Notes: generated by a model from the letters alone, not told the origin. A stretch of 64,000 bases of DNA from Rhizobiaceae bacterium (GCA_025698895.1 JAILWO010000002.1:1-64000), one strand, 5' to 3'; shown: positions 25,979-35,852, counted from the first letter of the stretch. Numbers and translations are program-made.

Positions 25979-26001
25979 CCCTCCCCCTTTTGGGGGGAGG
26001 G
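25979..26001. repeat. CCCTCCCCC/GGGGGAGGG hairpin, rhizobial intergenic repeat type
   Basis: CCTCCCCC (25980-25987) pairs with GGGGGAGG (25993-26000) around TTTTG, extended by one more pair. Sequences of this kind followed by GGTTGGGGTGGC are dispersed in many rhizobial genomes. It may also end transcription of the deacetylase gene. Confidence 0.5.
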
Positions 26002-26176
26002 GTTGGGGTGGCAGGCCAGGGGAACCCAATGCGCTACCCCCTTGCCCTTGCGGGGTGTGAACAGATTCCGGCGCCGCCCCCAGCAGAACCGGCCTTTTCA
26101 ACGAATCTTGGCCCGAGTCTATCCACGTGCCCCGCGACCGGTGGGACAATGCCCGCCGGTGAACGGAGGCCATGGG

Positions 26177-26608
26177 ATGGACGAGCAGACGGCAAGATGG
26201 GACGGGAGGTTGCGGCGCATCATCGCCGTCCTCGTCGCGCTTGCCGTGCTGGCGGAGCGCGCCGGTGACCGGTCCTTTCCGGTCCGCTGTTTCGTTCTGT
26301 GGCTGTTGCGGCGGGCCGAGGCCGTGGTGGCGGACTTCGTCGCCGAGGCGACGGGCATGCCGCAGCCGGCCTTCGCGGGCATCGGGACGACCGGAAACGA
26401 TCCCGAGGACGCGCTGCTGCTTGCGGCGCGCTTGCACGCGCTGGCCGAGGCCCTTGGCGTCCTGCTGCGCTGCGCGCTCATCCTCCCCCCGCTTGGCGGG
26501 CGGAGGTGGCGAGGGCGAAGCCCGAGACAGAGGGGAGCGATGCAGCGCCCCGGCCGGCTTGCCCTCACCCCCGACGGTCTCACCGCCGGGCCCAACGACA
26601 CCTCATGA
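26177..26608 (+). CDS. Hypothetical protein whose C-terminus derives from a dispersed repeat
   Basis: ATG 26177 behind GGAGG gives 143 residues. The first 95 look like a genuine conserved hypothetical: an amphipathic helix ([20 protein letters not shown]), a basic segment and [10 protein letters not shown], then [18 protein letters not shown]. The tail ([19 protein letters not shown] onward) is encoded by a GC-rich repeat that also occurs between other rhizobial genes, so the original gene probably ended or continued differently. I assign no function. Confidence 0.5.
   Translation: MDEQTARWDGRLRRIIAVLVALAVLAERAGDRSFPVRCFVLWLLRRAEAVVADFVAEATGMPQPAFAGIGTTGNDPEDALLLAARLHALAEALGVLLRCALILPPLGGRRWRGRSPRQRGAMQRPGRLALTPDGLTAGPNDTS
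26479..26540. repeat. GC-rich dispersed repeat forming the 3' part of the upstream gene
   Basis: CCTCCCCCCGC-TTG-GCGGGCGGAGG forms a large hairpin, followed by GGCGAGGGCGAAGCCCGAGACAG. It resembles the CTCCCCC-type intergenic repeat at 25979 and is the second copy of that class within 500 bases. Confidence 0.45.
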
Positions 26609-26669
26609 AGCACCGGCCGCGCGGCGCACGGTCAATCATCGTCGCCGGTGGTACAAGGCGAAATCACGT

Positions 26670-27842
26670 TCAGGTCTTGCCGCGCGCGGTCGCCAGGGCG
26701 ATCGCGGCCGCCAGCACCAGCGCCGCCGCCGCGCCCATCGAGGGCGCGAGGAAGGAACCCGTCATGTCGGCGGCGAAGCCGGCCGCGAGCGGCCCGAGGA
26801 TCTGACCGAGCCCGAAGGCGGCCGTCATCAGCGCCAGCGCGCGGCGCGGCGACCGGCCGGCCAGCCGCCGTCCGGCCTGCAGGCCGAAAGCGGTGATCGC
26901 GATGAAGGTGCCGCCCAGCAGCACGCCGCCGATCAGCGGCCCGGCCACGCCTCCCATCGACACGCTGGCGGTGACGCCCACCGCCTCGACCACGCAGGCG
27001 AGGGCGAAGGTCTCCGTCAGCCCGATCCGCATGACCAGCCGGTTCCAGAGCCATACCGAGGGAAAGCCCGCCAGCCCCGTGGCGATCCACACCCAGCCTT
27101 CGAGCGCCTGCCCGGCATCGCCCTGCCGCACGATCGCGACGAGGAAGGTCGCCGTCACGATATAGCCGAAGCCGAACAATCCGTAGGCCAGCGTCAGGCC
27201 GCGCATGGCGCGTGTCGCCGGCAGCGGCGGTTCCCGTCCGGCGTCCCCCGTCGCGGCGGGTCCCCGGTCCACCATAAGCCATGCCGCGGCGAAGCCCGCC
27301 ACGTTGAGCGCGCCGGCCCACAGCCAGCCGGCCTGCCAGCCGAGCCCCGCCGCGTTCGACAGGCCCACCGTCGCGCCGGTGATGGCTATGCCCGCGCCCA
27401 CGCCGCCGAAATGGAGCCATTGAAGGTCCGGCCGCCCCGCGGCCGCGAGCTGGCTGAAGACGATTGCCCCCAGGAACACCATCAGGAAGGCGCTGGCCAC
27501 GCCGGCCAGGAAACGCAGGGCGAGAAAGGCCGCCAGGCTGTCGGTGGCGGCCATCGCGAAGGCGAACACCGCCGACAGCCCGATCCCGGCCAGCATCCAG
27601 CCGCGCTCGGCCCCCTGCGCCCAGCCGCCGGCGGCAAGCAGCGCGCCGGCCAGATATCCGATATAGTTGGCCGACGCGATCATCCCTGCATCGGCGGCCG
27701 AAAGCCCCAGCTGCTCCATCATGGCCGGCAGGATCGGCGTGTAGACGAAGCGGCTCACTCCCATCGCCACCGTCATGGCGATCATGCCGGCGATCGCGAG
27801 GCGCAGGACCGGAACGGAGGCCGTGGGGGAGGGGGCGTGCAT
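26670..27842 (-). CDS. YbfB/YjiJ-family MFS transporter
   Basis: The 390-residue inner-membrane carrier has about 12 predicted helices. The N-terminus ([54 protein letters not shown]) is diagnostic of the YbfB/YjiJ branch of the major facilitator superfamily. The substrate is unknown. It is divergent from dxs; the 150-bp space holds both promoters. Confidence 0.88.
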   Translation of the reverse strand: MHAPSPTASVPVLRLAIAGMIAMTVAMGVSRFVYTPILPAMMEQLGLSAADAGMIASANYIGYLAGALLAAGGWAQGAERGWMLAGIGLSAVFAFAMAATDSLAAFLALRFLAGVASAFLMVFLGAIVFSQLAAAGRPDLQWLHFGGVGAGIAITGATVGLSNAAGLGWQAGWLWAGALNVAGFAAAWLMVDRGPAATGDAGREPPLPATRAMRGLTLAYGLFGFGYIVTATFLVAIVRQGDAGQALEGWVWIATGLAGFPSVWLWNRLVMRIGLTETFALACVVEAVGVTASVSMGGVAGPLIGGVLLGGTFIAITAFGLQAGRRLAGRSPRRALALMTAAFGLGQILGPLAAGFAADMTGSFLAPSMGAAAALVLAAAIALATARGKT

Positions 27843-27992
27843 GCCCCTCGTTTAGCCATCCCTTCGCGCCGCACAACCCGGAAACCGATGGGCCAGCGGT
27901 GGCTGCTTGCTGCCCGCGACGCCCCGGCGCGTTTACTTTTCCCGCGCCCATGCCTATGTCCGATCGGAAGAAACCGCGAAAAAGCCCGCGCC

Positions 27993-29906
27993 GTGCCCGA
28001 TACGCCCAAGACGCCGCTGCTCGATCAGATCCGCTTTCCAGCCGATATCAGGCGTCTGCCCGAGGACCGCCTGCCGGAACTGGCCGCCGAACTGCGCGCC
28101 GAACTGATCGACGCCGTCTCGCAGACCGGAGGCCATCTCGGCGCTGGGCTCGGCGTGGTCGAGCTGACGCTCGCGATTCACTATGTGTTCGACACGCCCG
28201 ACGACCGGCTGATCTGGGATGTCGGCCATCAGGCCTATCCGCACAAGATCCTGACAGGGCGCCGCGACCGCATCCGCACCCTGCGTCAGGAGGGCGGATT
28301 GTCGGGCTTCACGAAGCGCGCCGAGAGCGAATACGACCCGTTCGGCGCCGCCCATTCCTCAACGTCTATTTCGGCCGGGCTCGGCATGGCGGTGGCGCGC
28401 GATCTCTCCGGCCGCCGCAACCACGTGATTTCCGTCATCGGCGACGGGGCCATGTCGGCCGGCATGGCCTATGAGGCGATGAACAATGCCGGCGCGCTCG
28501 ACGCCCGCCTCATCGTCATCCTCAACGACAACGACATGTCGATCGCCCCGCCGTCCGGTGCCATGAGCCATTATCTGGCTCGGCTTGCGTCCGGCCGCAC
28601 CTATCAGGGCTTCCGCGACATCGGCAAGAAGCTCACCTCCTATCTCGGCAAGGGCATCGATCGCGCCGTCACCCGCGCGGTTGAGCATGCGCGCGGCTAC
28701 GTCACCGGCGGCACGCTGTTCGAGGAACTCGGCTTCTTCCACATCGGTCCGATCGACGGTCACAATCTCGAGCATCTCGTGCCGGTGCTGAAGAATGTCC
28801 GCGATCACGGCGACGGTCCGGTCCTGATCCATGTCGTGACCCAGAAGGGCAAGGGCTATGCGCCGGCGGAGGCCGCCGCCGACAAGTATCACGGCGTGTC
28901 GAAATTCGACGTTATTACCGGCGCCCAGGCCAAGGCGGCCACCAACGCGCCGTCCTACACCAAGGTCTTCGCCGAGAGCCTCGTGCGGGAAGCCGAAGAG
29001 GACGACAAGATCGTCGCCGTCACCGCCGCCATGCCATCCGGCACGGGTCTCGACCTGTTCGGCAAGCGCTTCCCCGGGCGCACCTTCGATGTCGGCATCG
29101 CCGAGCAGCACGCCGTCACTTTCGCGGCCGGCCTGGCGACCGAAGGCTACAGGCCGTTCGCCGCCATCTATTCGACCTTTCTGCAGCGCGCCTATGACCA
29201 GGTCGTCCACGACGTGGCCATACAGAAGCTGCCCGTGCGTTTCCCGATCGACCGCGCCGGCTATGTCGGAGCCGACGGCGCGACCCATTGCGGCGCCTTC
29301 GACGTGGCCTATCTGGCGGCGCTGCCGGGCTTCGTCGTCATGGCCGCTTCGGATGAGGCCGAGCTTCGGCACATGGTGCGCACGGCTGCCGAATACGACG
29401 AAGGCCCGATCGCCTTCCGCTATCCGCGCGGCGACGGCGTCGGCGTTGAAATGCCCGAGCGCGGCTCGGTTCTGGAGATCGGCAGGGGACGCGTGCTGCG
29501 CGAAGGGTCCAAGGTCGCGCTGCTGTCGCTGGGCACGCGGCTTGCCGACTGTCTGCAGGCCGCCGACGAATTGTCGGCCGCCGGCCTTTCGACCACTGTC
29601 GCCGATGCGCGTTTCGCCAAGCCGCTCGACGCCGCTCTCGTGCGTCGTCTCGCGCGCGAGCACGAGGTTCTGATCACCGTCGAGGAAGGGTCCGTCGGCG
29701 GCTTCGGCTCCCACGTCCTGCATTTCCTGGCCACTGAGGGCTTGCTGGACCACGGTCTGAAGGTGCGTCCGCTGGTCCTGCCCGACGAGTTCACCGATCA
29801 GGCCAAGCCCGAGCGCATGTATGCCAATGCCGGGCTCGACCGCGCGGGCATCGTGGCCACCGTCTTTTCAACGCTCGGCCAGGAGGCCGCCGCCGCGCGC
29901 GCCTGA
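27993..29906 (+). CDS. dxs: 1-deoxy-D-xylulose-5-phosphate synthase
   Basis: GTG 27993 gives 637 residues, the normal Dxs length. The first MEP-pathway step condenses pyruvate and glyceraldehyde 3-phosphate using thiamine diphosphate. Visible motifs are the SQTGGHLG and GHQAYPHK histidines (His48, His79), the ThDP/Mg motif [16 protein letters not shown] (from residue 150), the catalytic Glu in GIAEQHAV, and the transketolase C-domain. The open frame extends far upstream to 26172, but only the part from 27993 is Dxs. In related genomes tlyA usually follows directly; here tlyA lies 16 kb away. Confidence 0.95.
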   Translation: MPDTPKTPLLDQIRFPADIRRLPEDRLPELAAELRAELIDAVSQTGGHLGAGLGVVELTLAIHYVFDTPDDRLIWDVGHQAYPHKILTGRRDRIRTLRQEGGLSGFTKRAESEYDPFGAAHSSTSISAGLGMAVARDLSGRRNHVISVIGDGAMSAGMAYEAMNNAGALDARLIVILNDNDMSIAPPSGAMSHYLARLASGRTYQGFRDIGKKLTSYLGKGIDRAVTRAVEHARGYVTGGTLFEELGFFHIGPIDGHNLEHLVPVLKNVRDHGDGPVLIHVVTQKGKGYAPAEAAADKYHGVSKFDVITGAQAKAATNAPSYTKVFAESLVREAEEDDKIVAVTAAMPSGTGLDLFGKRFPGRTFDVGIAEQHAVTFAAGLATEGYRPFAAIYSTFLQRAYDQVVHDVAIQKLPVRFPIDRAGYVGADGATHCGAFDVAYLAALPGFVVMAASDEAELRHMVRTAAEYDEGPIAFRYPRGDGVGVEMPERGSVLEIGRGRVLREGSKVALLSLGTRLADCLQAADELSAAGLSTTVADARFAKPLDAALVRRLAREHEVLITVEEGSVGGFGSHVLHFLATEGLLDHGLKVRPLVLPDEFTDQAKPERMYANAGLDRAGIVATVFSTLGQEAAAARA

Positions 29907-29987
29907 GCGGCTCGCGCGGCCGCAGCCGTTTCGTCAGCCCATCTAAGGAACGCCGAGGACCGACCTCCGCTCGCATTCCCCCGCGGA

Positions 29988-30947
29988 TCATTCGGCCGGA
30001 TGTTTCACGATCGCGTCGATGATCTCGCCCCAATGCGCCTCGTGCATCTCGTGCCCGCCGCCGTCGAGTTCGATGAAGCGCTCTGCCTTCGCGGCTTTCG
30101 CCAGTGCCCTTCCGTGCTCGATTGGATAGAGCGGATCAGCCGTTCCGTGAATCACCAGAAGCGGCGGCTTCAGCGATGAGACATTCACGGCATCGCCGCC
30201 GGTCAGCATGAAATGGTTTGTCGCGCTGAGATACCCGCCGGAGCGATCGTAGTCGCGCTCTATGAAGGCGCGGGCCGCCTGGGCATCGTGCGGATGACTG
30301 GTGCCGGCGATCATGCGCACGTCCTGGGCAACGAAATCTATGACTTGCCCGCGGTCAGTCCAGTCTATGGTCTCACCCTTGGCAGAATGCCGCATATAAT
30401 CTTCGGTCGATGGAGGCAGCCTGCCGTCGAGGTTGAGCGGCGTCGTGCTGATGAGGGTCAGCGACGCGACACGCTCCGGCGTCTGGGACGCCATGATTTG
30501 CGCGATCATGCCGCCAAGCGACATGCCTGCCACATGCGCTGCGGCGATCCCGTAGGCGTCAAGCACCCGCACCGCATCCCGTGCCATGTCGTCCTTGGTA
30601 TAGGTTGCCGACCCGGGCTCGTATTTGGTCGACAGTCCGGTATCGCGATTGTCGTAGCGGATGACGTGGCGGCCGCGCGCCGCCAGGCGGTGGCAAAAGG
30701 CATCCGGCCACCAGAGCATCGAGGCCATCGCTCCCATGATCAGCAGCACCGGCGGATCGGACCGATCGCCAAACGCTTGTGTCGCGATCCTGAGGTCGCC
30801 GTCCTCGATGGTCTTGTCGGCGGTTCTGAGCGATGTTTCAGCTGCCATGGCCTTGCTCCTGGTGAATGCTCCGCCGGCAGCGAGCGCCGCCGCTCCAAGC
30901 ATGAGGTCGCGCCGGTTCGGCGCCTTCGGTACAGTGTGGTTCTTCAT
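29988..30947 (-). CDS. Tat-exported alpha/beta hydrolase
   Basis: The 319-residue protein starts at ATG 30947 behind GGAAGGAAA and has a twin-arginine signal (NRRDLMLGAAALAAGG). The alpha/beta-hydrolase core shows the nucleophile elbow GMSLGGM, an acid in HGTADPLYP and a His in DGGGHEMH. It resembles esterase/epoxide-hydrolase-like enzymes such as aclacinomycin methylesterase. The substrate is unknown. It is divergent from a GlxA-type regulator gene, which probably controls it. Confidence 0.82.
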   Translation of the reverse strand: MKNHTVPKAPNRRDLMLGAAALAAGGAFTRSKAMAAETSLRTADKTIEDGDLRIATQAFGDRSDPPVLLIMGAMASMLWWPDAFCHRLAARGRHVIRYDNRDTGLSTKYEPGSATYTKDDMARDAVRVLDAYGIAAAHVAGMSLGGMIAQIMASQTPERVASLTLISTTPLNLDGRLPPSTEDYMRHSAKGETIDWTDRGQVIDFVAQDVRMIAGTSHPHDAQAARAFIERDYDRSGGYLSATNHFMLTGGDAVNVSSLKPPLLVIHGTADPLYPIEHGRALAKAAKAERFIELDGGGHEMHEAHWGEIIDAIVKHPAE

Positions 30948-31067
30948 CTGTTGTTTCCTTCCCAGGGCCGAGAGCGCGAGCGGCCCCGATGCCGAAGACC
31001 CTAATGTTCGCCAGCTTCCCCTTCGAGTGCGGTTCTGGACACAAACAAGGCATACGTGCCACTTTCC

Positions 31068-32114
31068 ATGTTGATGGAAACGGAACAAACGGCCGAAGTC
31101 GGAAACGCCGCCGTCAGCGTCGCCCTGCTGGCGATGCACGAGACGACGCCCGCCGCGATCTTCGGTCTCTATGAAATTCTCTCCTCGGTCGGATCGATCT
31201 GGGACCGGCTGACGGGCCAGAACACGAACGCGCGGCGTATGACGCCGCGCATCGTCGCGCGCCGCCGCGAGCGATTTGTCTGTGCCATAGGCACTCCGGT
31301 CGAACCGCATGCGACGCTCGCCGACGCCGCCGATGCAGACATCGTGATCGTCACCGATCTGGCGCTGCCGCTGGGCGATGCGCCGAAGCGGTGGGCCGAC
31401 GAGATCGCCTGGCTGCGCGAGCGCTTCGCCGCCGGAGCGACCGTGTGCTCGGTCTGCACCGGCTCGATCTTGCTGGCCGAGGCCGGCCTTCTCGATGGCC
31501 GGGAGGCGGCGTCTCACTGGATCGCGGCCGATATCTTCCGCGACCGCTATCCCGCTGTTCGTTTCCGTCCCGAACGCATCCTTTGCGACACGGCCGCCGA
31601 CGGCAGACTGATAACCACCGGTGGAGCCTCGTCATGGGAGGACCTGGCGTTGCATCTGATCGCGCGCTGCTGCGGCCGCGATGAGGCGACACGCATCGCA
31701 AAGGTCTTCCTTCTCGGCGACAAGAGCGACGGACAGCTTCCCTTCGCGGCCATGGCCCGGCCGAGGCGTCATGAAGATGCCGTCGTAGCGCTCTCGCAGC
31801 GATGGATAGCCGACAATTATGCGCTGTCGAATCCGGTCACTTGTATGGTCGCCGAAAGCGGCCTCGCCGGACGCACGTTCAAGCGGCGATTCAAGTCGGC
31901 GACCGGCTACGCCCCGGTCGACTATGTTCAGGCGCTGCGCATCGAGGAGGCCAAGCAGATGTTGGAGGTTAATGCCTATTCGACCGAAGAGATCGCGCTG
32001 CGCGTCGGCTATGAGGACCCGGCGTTCTTCCGCCGCCTCTTCAAGCGCCAGATGGGCATAACGCCCGCGCAGTACCGCAAGCGGTTCCAGTCGCGCCCGG
32101 CCGGCGATTTATAG
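31068..32114 (+). CDS. GlxA-family AraC-type regulator (DJ-1/PfpI plus HTH_18)
   Basis: About 348 residues; the start could be GTG 31056, ATG 31068 or ATG 31074. The N-terminal DJ-1/PfpI-like domain contains the nucleophile-elbow sequence GATVCSVCTGSILLAEAGLLDGREAASHW. Two C-terminal helix-turn-helix motifs belong to the AraC family (SNPVTCMVAESGLAGRTFKRRFKSATGYAPVDYVQ; YSTEEIALRVGYEDPAFFRRLFKRQMGITPAQYR). These proteins are transcription activators. The 120-bp divergent gap to the hydrolase gene suggests local control. It converges with modC. Confidence 0.9.
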   Translation: MLMETEQTAEVGNAAVSVALLAMHETTPAAIFGLYEILSSVGSIWDRLTGQNTNARRMTPRIVARRRERFVCAIGTPVEPHATLADAADADIVIVTDLALPLGDAPKRWADEIAWLRERFAAGATVCSVCTGSILLAEAGLLDGREAASHWIAADIFRDRYPAVRFRPERILCDTAADGRLITTGGASSWEDLALHLIARCCGRDEATRIAKVFLLGDKSDGQLPFAAMARPRRHEDAVVALSQRWIADNYALSNPVTCMVAESGLAGRTFKRRFKSATGYAPVDYVQALRIEEAKQMLEVNAYSTEEIALRVGYEDPAFFRRLFKRQMGITPAQYRKRFQSRPAGDL

Positions 32115-32156
32115 ATCGAACGCGATGCGCTCGCCTCGTCTTTCGCACGCGATATC

Positions 32157-33266
32157 TCAATCGCCGCCGTCCGCCGGCGCGCGCGGCAGCGCCTGCCGGT
32201 CGAAGGCCACTGATTTCACCAGCGCCACGACGGGCTGGCCTTCGCGCAACTGGAGATCCTGCACCGCCGCGCGGGTGATGCGCGCGCGCAGTTGCTGCCC
32301 CGCGGTTTCGATCAGCACCTCGGCATAGGCGGTGTCGGCCTCCGGGGCCATCGCGACGATCCGCCCGTCCAGCATGTTGCGGATGCTCAGCCCTTGCGGC
32401 CGGTCGAGTGCGAGCGACACGTCGCGCGCGCGTACCCTCAATCGTACCTCCGCTCCCGGCGAAAGCCCGATGCCTGGCACCTCGATCGACATGCCCCCGA
32501 GGTCGACCAGCGTCAGTTGCAGCGCCGCGTCCTGTCCCGCGACCCGGCCCGCAAGAACCGCGCCGGCCTCGAACCGTCCCTGCACGCCGGGAAGATCGAG
32601 CCTCGCCAGCGTTTCGGCCACGCCGCCCGCCGCTACCGCGCGGCCCGCCTCCAGCGCGACGATCCGGTCGGCGAGCTGCGTCACCTCCTCCAGCGCATGC
32701 GTGACGTAGATGATCGGAATGCCGAAGGCCGCCGGCAGCCTGGCCACATAGGGCAGGATCTCGCTTTTGCGCTTCGTGTCGAGCGAGGCCAGCGGCTCGT
32801 CCATCAGAAGGAGCCTTGGCCGCGACAGCAGCGTGCGCCCGATCGCCACACGCTGTCGCTCGCCGCCCGAAAGCTGCCCCGCCCGCCGGGAAAAAAGCGG
32901 TGCCAGGTCCAGCATCCCCACCACGTCGTCGAAGAAAAAGCCGGCTTCCGCCTTCGCCGCCCGCTTCCATGCATAGTCGAGATTGCCGCGCGCGCTCAGA
33001 TGGGGAAACAGCCGGGCGTCCTGGAAGACGAACCCGACGCCGCGCCGGTGCGTCGGCACGAACCGGTCTGGCCCGAGCCACTCCTCCTCGCCAAAGACGA
33101 TGCGTCCGGCCGCGCGGCGTTCGAAGCCGGCGATGGCCCGCAGCAGCGTGGACTTGCCGCCGCCCGACGGGCCGAAAAGCGCGGTGATGCCCGTGGAGGC
33201 GAATGCCTGCCTCACCTCCAGCGAAAAATCGGCAAGATCCACCCGCAGGTCTACGGTCAGTTCCAT
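32157..33266 (-). CDS. modC: Molybdate ABC transporter ATP-binding protein
   Basis: The 369-residue protein has an ABC domain with Walker A GPSGGGKST (residues 32-40), signature LSGGERQRVAIGR and Walker B LLLMDEP. A C-terminal molybdate-binding TOBE domain covers about residues 290-357 (GLSIRNMLDGRIVAMAPEADTAYAEVLIETAGQQLRARIT). It energises uptake through ModB. It is the last gene of modABC, with a three-base gap after modB. Confidence 0.94.
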   Translation of the reverse strand: MELTVDLRVDLADFSLEVRQAFASTGITALFGPSGGGKSTLLRAIAGFERRAAGRIVFGEEEWLGPDRFVPTHRRGVGFVFQDARLFPHLSARGNLDYAWKRAAKAEAGFFFDDVVGMLDLAPLFSRRAGQLSGGERQRVAIGRTLLSRPRLLLMDEPLASLDTKRKSEILPYVARLPAAFGIPIIYVTHALEEVTQLADRIVALEAGRAVAAGGVAETLARLDLPGVQGRFEAGAVLAGRVAGQDAALQLTLVDLGGMSIEVPGIGLSPGAEVRLRVRARDVSLALDRPQGLSIRNMLDGRIVAMAPEADTAYAEVLIETAGQQLRARITRAAVQDLQLREGQPVVALVKSVAFDRQALPRAPADGGD

Positions 33267-33269
33267 CCG

Positions 33270-33956
33270 CTACCCCGCATGAACCGGAAAGCGACGGTTG
33301 AGCGTATAGACCGCCATCAGCACGCTGAAGGAGAAAACGAGCAGGATCGCGGCCAGTACATGCGCCGACGCGTAGTCGATCGTCTCGACATGCTCGTAAA
33401 TCTGGATTGACACGACCTTGGTGCGGCCGGGGATGTTGCCACCCACCATCAGCACGACGCCGAACTCGCCGATCGTATGGGCGAACGTCAGCACGATCGC
33501 GGTGATGTAGCCGCGCAGCGCCAGTGGCGTGGCAACGGTGAGAAACGCGTCGAGCGGGCCGGCGCGTAGACTGGCAGCCGCCTCCAGCGGTCCGCGACCC
33601 ACCGCCTCGAACGCACCTTGCAGCGGCTGCACCATGAAGGGCAGCGAGTAGATCGCCGAAGCCACGATCAGCCCGGTGAAGGTGAAGGTGAGCGTCGAGC
33701 CCGTCGCCGAAAGCCACAGCCCGCCGAGCGTCGAATTGGGGCTGAACAGAACCAGCAGGTAGAATCCCAGAACCGTCGGCGGCAGCACCAGCGGCAGCGC
33801 CGTCACCGCCTCGATGATCGACTTCATGCGCGAGCGAGTATGCGCCAGCCACCAGGCGAGCGGCGTTCCAAGGACCAGCAGCACCACCGTCGTGACTGCC
33901 GCCAGGCGGATCGTCAGCCAGAGCGGCCCGAGATCGGGGATCTCCATGTCAGCCAT
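33270..33956 (-). CDS. modB: Molybdate ABC transporter permease
   Basis: The 228-residue permease has about five or six membrane helices and the cytoplasmic EAA loop (EAAASLRAGPLDAFLTVATPLALRG) that contacts ModC. The sequence ALPLVLPPTVLGFYLL is typical of ModB. Gaps of two bases to modA and three to modC indicate one transcript. Confidence 0.94.
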   Translation of the reverse strand: MADMEIPDLGPLWLTIRLAAVTTVVLLVLGTPLAWWLAHTRSRMKSIIEAVTALPLVLPPTVLGFYLLVLFSPNSTLGGLWLSATGSTLTFTFTGLIVASAIYSLPFMVQPLQGAFEAVGRGPLEAAASLRAGPLDAFLTVATPLALRGYITAIVLTFAHTIGEFGVVLMVGGNIPGRTKVVSIQIYEHVETIDYASAHVLAAILLVFSFSVLMAVYTLNRRFPVHAG

Positions 33957-33958
33957 CC

Positions 33959-34756
33959 CTAATCCGGCCGTCCTTCATCCCCTTGCCAGATCGCATAGCC
34001 ATGGCTCTCGATCACCTTCACCGCTTCCGGCGAGCGCAGGAAGTTGAGAAACGCCTTCGCGGCCATATTGTCCGCGCCGTGTTCGAGCAGCACCGCGTCC
34101 TGGCGGATCGGCTCGTGGAACTCCTGCGGCACGTCCCAGCGGCTGCCTTGGCCCCCCGCGCGCGGGCTCAGGACCGACGACAACGCCACGAAGCCGATTT
34201 CCGCGGCCCCGGTCGACACCATCGAGAACGTCTGGCCGATATTCTGACCGATGGCGATCTTCAGCTGCAGCGTCTCCCACAGGCCGAGCGCCTGCAGCGT
34301 CTCGCGCGCCGCCGCACCATAGGGCGCGAGAGAGGGATTGGCGATGGCCACATAGCGCAGTTCGGGGTCTTCGAGCACCGCGCGGCCGTCTCCGTCGATC
34401 CGGGCGGGATTGGCGCTCCACAAGGCGAGCCGCCCGACTGCATAGGTGAAGGATGAACCGTCGACCGCCTTACCGTCCGCGACCAGCCGTTCGGGCGTGG
34501 CCGTGTCGGCCGACAGCATCGCGTCGAACGGCGCCCCCTCAAGGGTCTGCGCGTAGAGCTTGCCAGTCGATCCGATGGTCGCGATGATGTCGTGCCCGGT
34601 CTTGTCCTTGAAAATCGGGAACAGCCCCTCGGCGACCTCGGCGAAATTGGCCGCCACCGCCACCAGCGCCTCGTCGGCCGAAGCCCACGAGGGCACGGCG
34701 GCGAAGAGGAGCGCGACCGCAGCAAGGAGGGGCCGGCGTCGGACGCAGCGGGTCAT
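33959..34756 (-). CDS. modA: Molybdate-binding periplasmic protein
   Basis: The 265-residue protein has a Sec signal (PLLAAVALLFAAVPSWASA) and a ModA fold: VAVAANFAEVAEGLFPIFKDKTGHDI, then IGSTGKLYAQTLEGAPFDAMLSAD and the IGFVAL segment. It delivers molybdate to ModBC for Mo-cofactor enzymes. Its start overlaps the stop of the ModE-like gene by four bases. Confidence 0.94.
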   Translation of the reverse strand: MTRCVRRRPLLAAVALLFAAVPSWASADEALVAVAANFAEVAEGLFPIFKDKTGHDIIATIGSTGKLYAQTLEGAPFDAMLSADTATPERLVADGKAVDGSSFTYAVGRLALWSANPARIDGDGRAVLEDPELRYVAIANPSLAPYGAAARETLQALGLWETLQLKIAIGQNIGQTFSMVSTGAAEIGFVALSSVLSPRAGGQGSRWDVPQEFHEPIRQDAVLLEHGADNMAAKAFLNFLRSPEAVKVIESHGYAIWQGDEGRPD

Positions 34757-35058
34757 TTGTCCTCGGATCGATACAGGTTACCGGGTATATCGCCGGATGA
34801 TGTGTCGCGGGGCAAGCGTCTGCCAGACATATCGCTCCACAGCGATCGCAATTCGTCCAGAACCCAGCCGCCTCTCGCGCCGCCGCGCGTGCTCGTCACC
34901 ACCGGCTCGGCGAACAGCGCGTTCATCGTCTCCACAAGCGACCATGCGCGCTTGTAGCTCATGCCCTTGGCGCGCCCGGCGGCCGGGATGGAGCCGGTAG
35001 CCGCGATCCGCTCCAGGAGTTCGGCCTTGCCGGGCCCCATCATCTCGTCCTCGTCCAA
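34753..35058 (-). CDS. ModE-type winged-helix regulator, short and non-canonical
   Basis: The 101-residue product has the LysR/ModE-like helix-turn-helix MMGPGKAELLERIAATGSIPAAGRAKGMSYKRAWSLVETMNALFAEPVV. It has no TOBE molybdate-binding domains. The usual GGxxGGGAxLTxxG wing and closing helix are replaced by TRGGARGGWVLDELRSLWSDM and a Ser/Asp tail. The only reachable start is TTG 35058; family-like residues (LHIVL) continue upstream to an in-frame stop. Its end overlaps modA, so it probably regulates mod expression, but it may be partly degraded. Confidence 0.65.
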   Translation of the reverse strand: MDEDEMMGPGKAELLERIAATGSIPAAGRAKGMSYKRAWSLVETMNALFAEPVVTSTRGGARGGWVLDELRSLWSDMSGRRLPRDTSSGDIPGNLYRSEDK

Positions 35059-35087
35059 GACGATGTGAAGCCCGGACCCGCGCGCGC

Positions 35088-35852
35088 TTAGTCACGCCAG
35101 CTGCGATCCTCCTGGTCGAGCGTCGACTTGAGGTAATCGAAATGGCGTTCTGCCATGCCGCGATAGGACAACCAGCCCTCGGCCGTGTTGCGCGCCACCT
35201 CGTCGCTCAGCACGGCGAGCGGGCGACCGGACGAGAGGGCGAGAATCTGCGTCTGAGCGGCTTTCTCGAAGAAATAGAGATCCTCGAACGCATCCGCGAC
35301 CGTCTCGCCCGTCACCGTGACGCCGTGGTTTCCCATCACAAGCACCGTGTTCCCGCGCAACGCCCGGGCGAGATGCTCGCCTTCGGAAGCCGTGTCGGAT
35401 ATCCCTCCGAATTCGAGCGCATAGCCGATCCGACCGAAGAAGCGCGCCGTGTTGTTGTCGATCGGCAGCAAGGTCGGATCCTTCAGGCAGGCCAACGCCG
35501 TGGCATGGGGCGAATGGCAATGCAGGATCACCCGTGCGTCCGGAATTCGCCGATGCAGCGTGCCATGCACGGCCCAGGCCGACGGATCAGGCGCGTTCGG
35601 CGCCGCCATCACCTCCGGCTCGTTCGCGTCGAGAAGAAGAAGGTCGCTTGCCCGGATCGTCGCGAAATGCTGCCAGCGTGGGTTCAGCAGGAACTTCCGG
35701 CCGCATGGGGAAACAGCGGCGCTGAAGTGATTGCCGACAGACTCGCTCCAGCCGAAGCGATGGCAGAGCCGGAACGCCGCCGCCAGATCCCGCCGAAGGT
35801 CGACGGGATCCGCCGCTTCGTTCTGGACGCGGTCAAGGCCTGCGGTGTTCAT
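35088..35852 (-). CDS. Class II aldolase/adducin-family protein
   Basis: The 254-residue protein starts at ATG 35852, overlapping the dioxygenase stop (ATGA). It has the L-fuculose-phosphate aldolase-like fold: FGWSESVGNHFSAAV at the phosphate-site position, zinc ligands in ARVILHCHSPHATAL and VMGNHGVTVTG. Relatives act on sugar phosphates or hydroxy-carboxylates; many are unassigned. Tight coupling to the 2-oxoglutarate dioxygenase suggests sequential steps in one degradative route. The ModE-like gene begins 29 bases after its stop. Confidence 0.85.
   Translation of the reverse strand: MNTAGLDRVQNEAADPVDLRRDLAAAFRLCHRFGWSESVGNHFSAAVSPCGRKFLLNPRWQHFATIRASDLLLLDANEPEVMAAPNAPDPSAWAVHGTLHRRIPDARVILHCHSPHATALACLKDPTLLPIDNNTARFFGRIGYALEFGGISDTASEGEHLARALRGNTVLVMGNHGVTVTGETVADAFEDLYFFEKAAQTQILALSSGRPLAVLSDEVARNTAEGWLSYRGMAERHFDYLKSTLDQEDRSWRD

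Noticed and set aside
26172-27992. The 607-codon upstream extension of the dxs frame
   Set aside because: It is antisense to the MFS gene and rich in Arg/Gly/His. Dxs homology starts at GTG 27993.
32041-33852. A 603-codon minus-strand frame overlapping modB and modC
   Set aside because: It is an out-of-frame shadow of modBC, whose ABC and permease motifs lie in the other frames.
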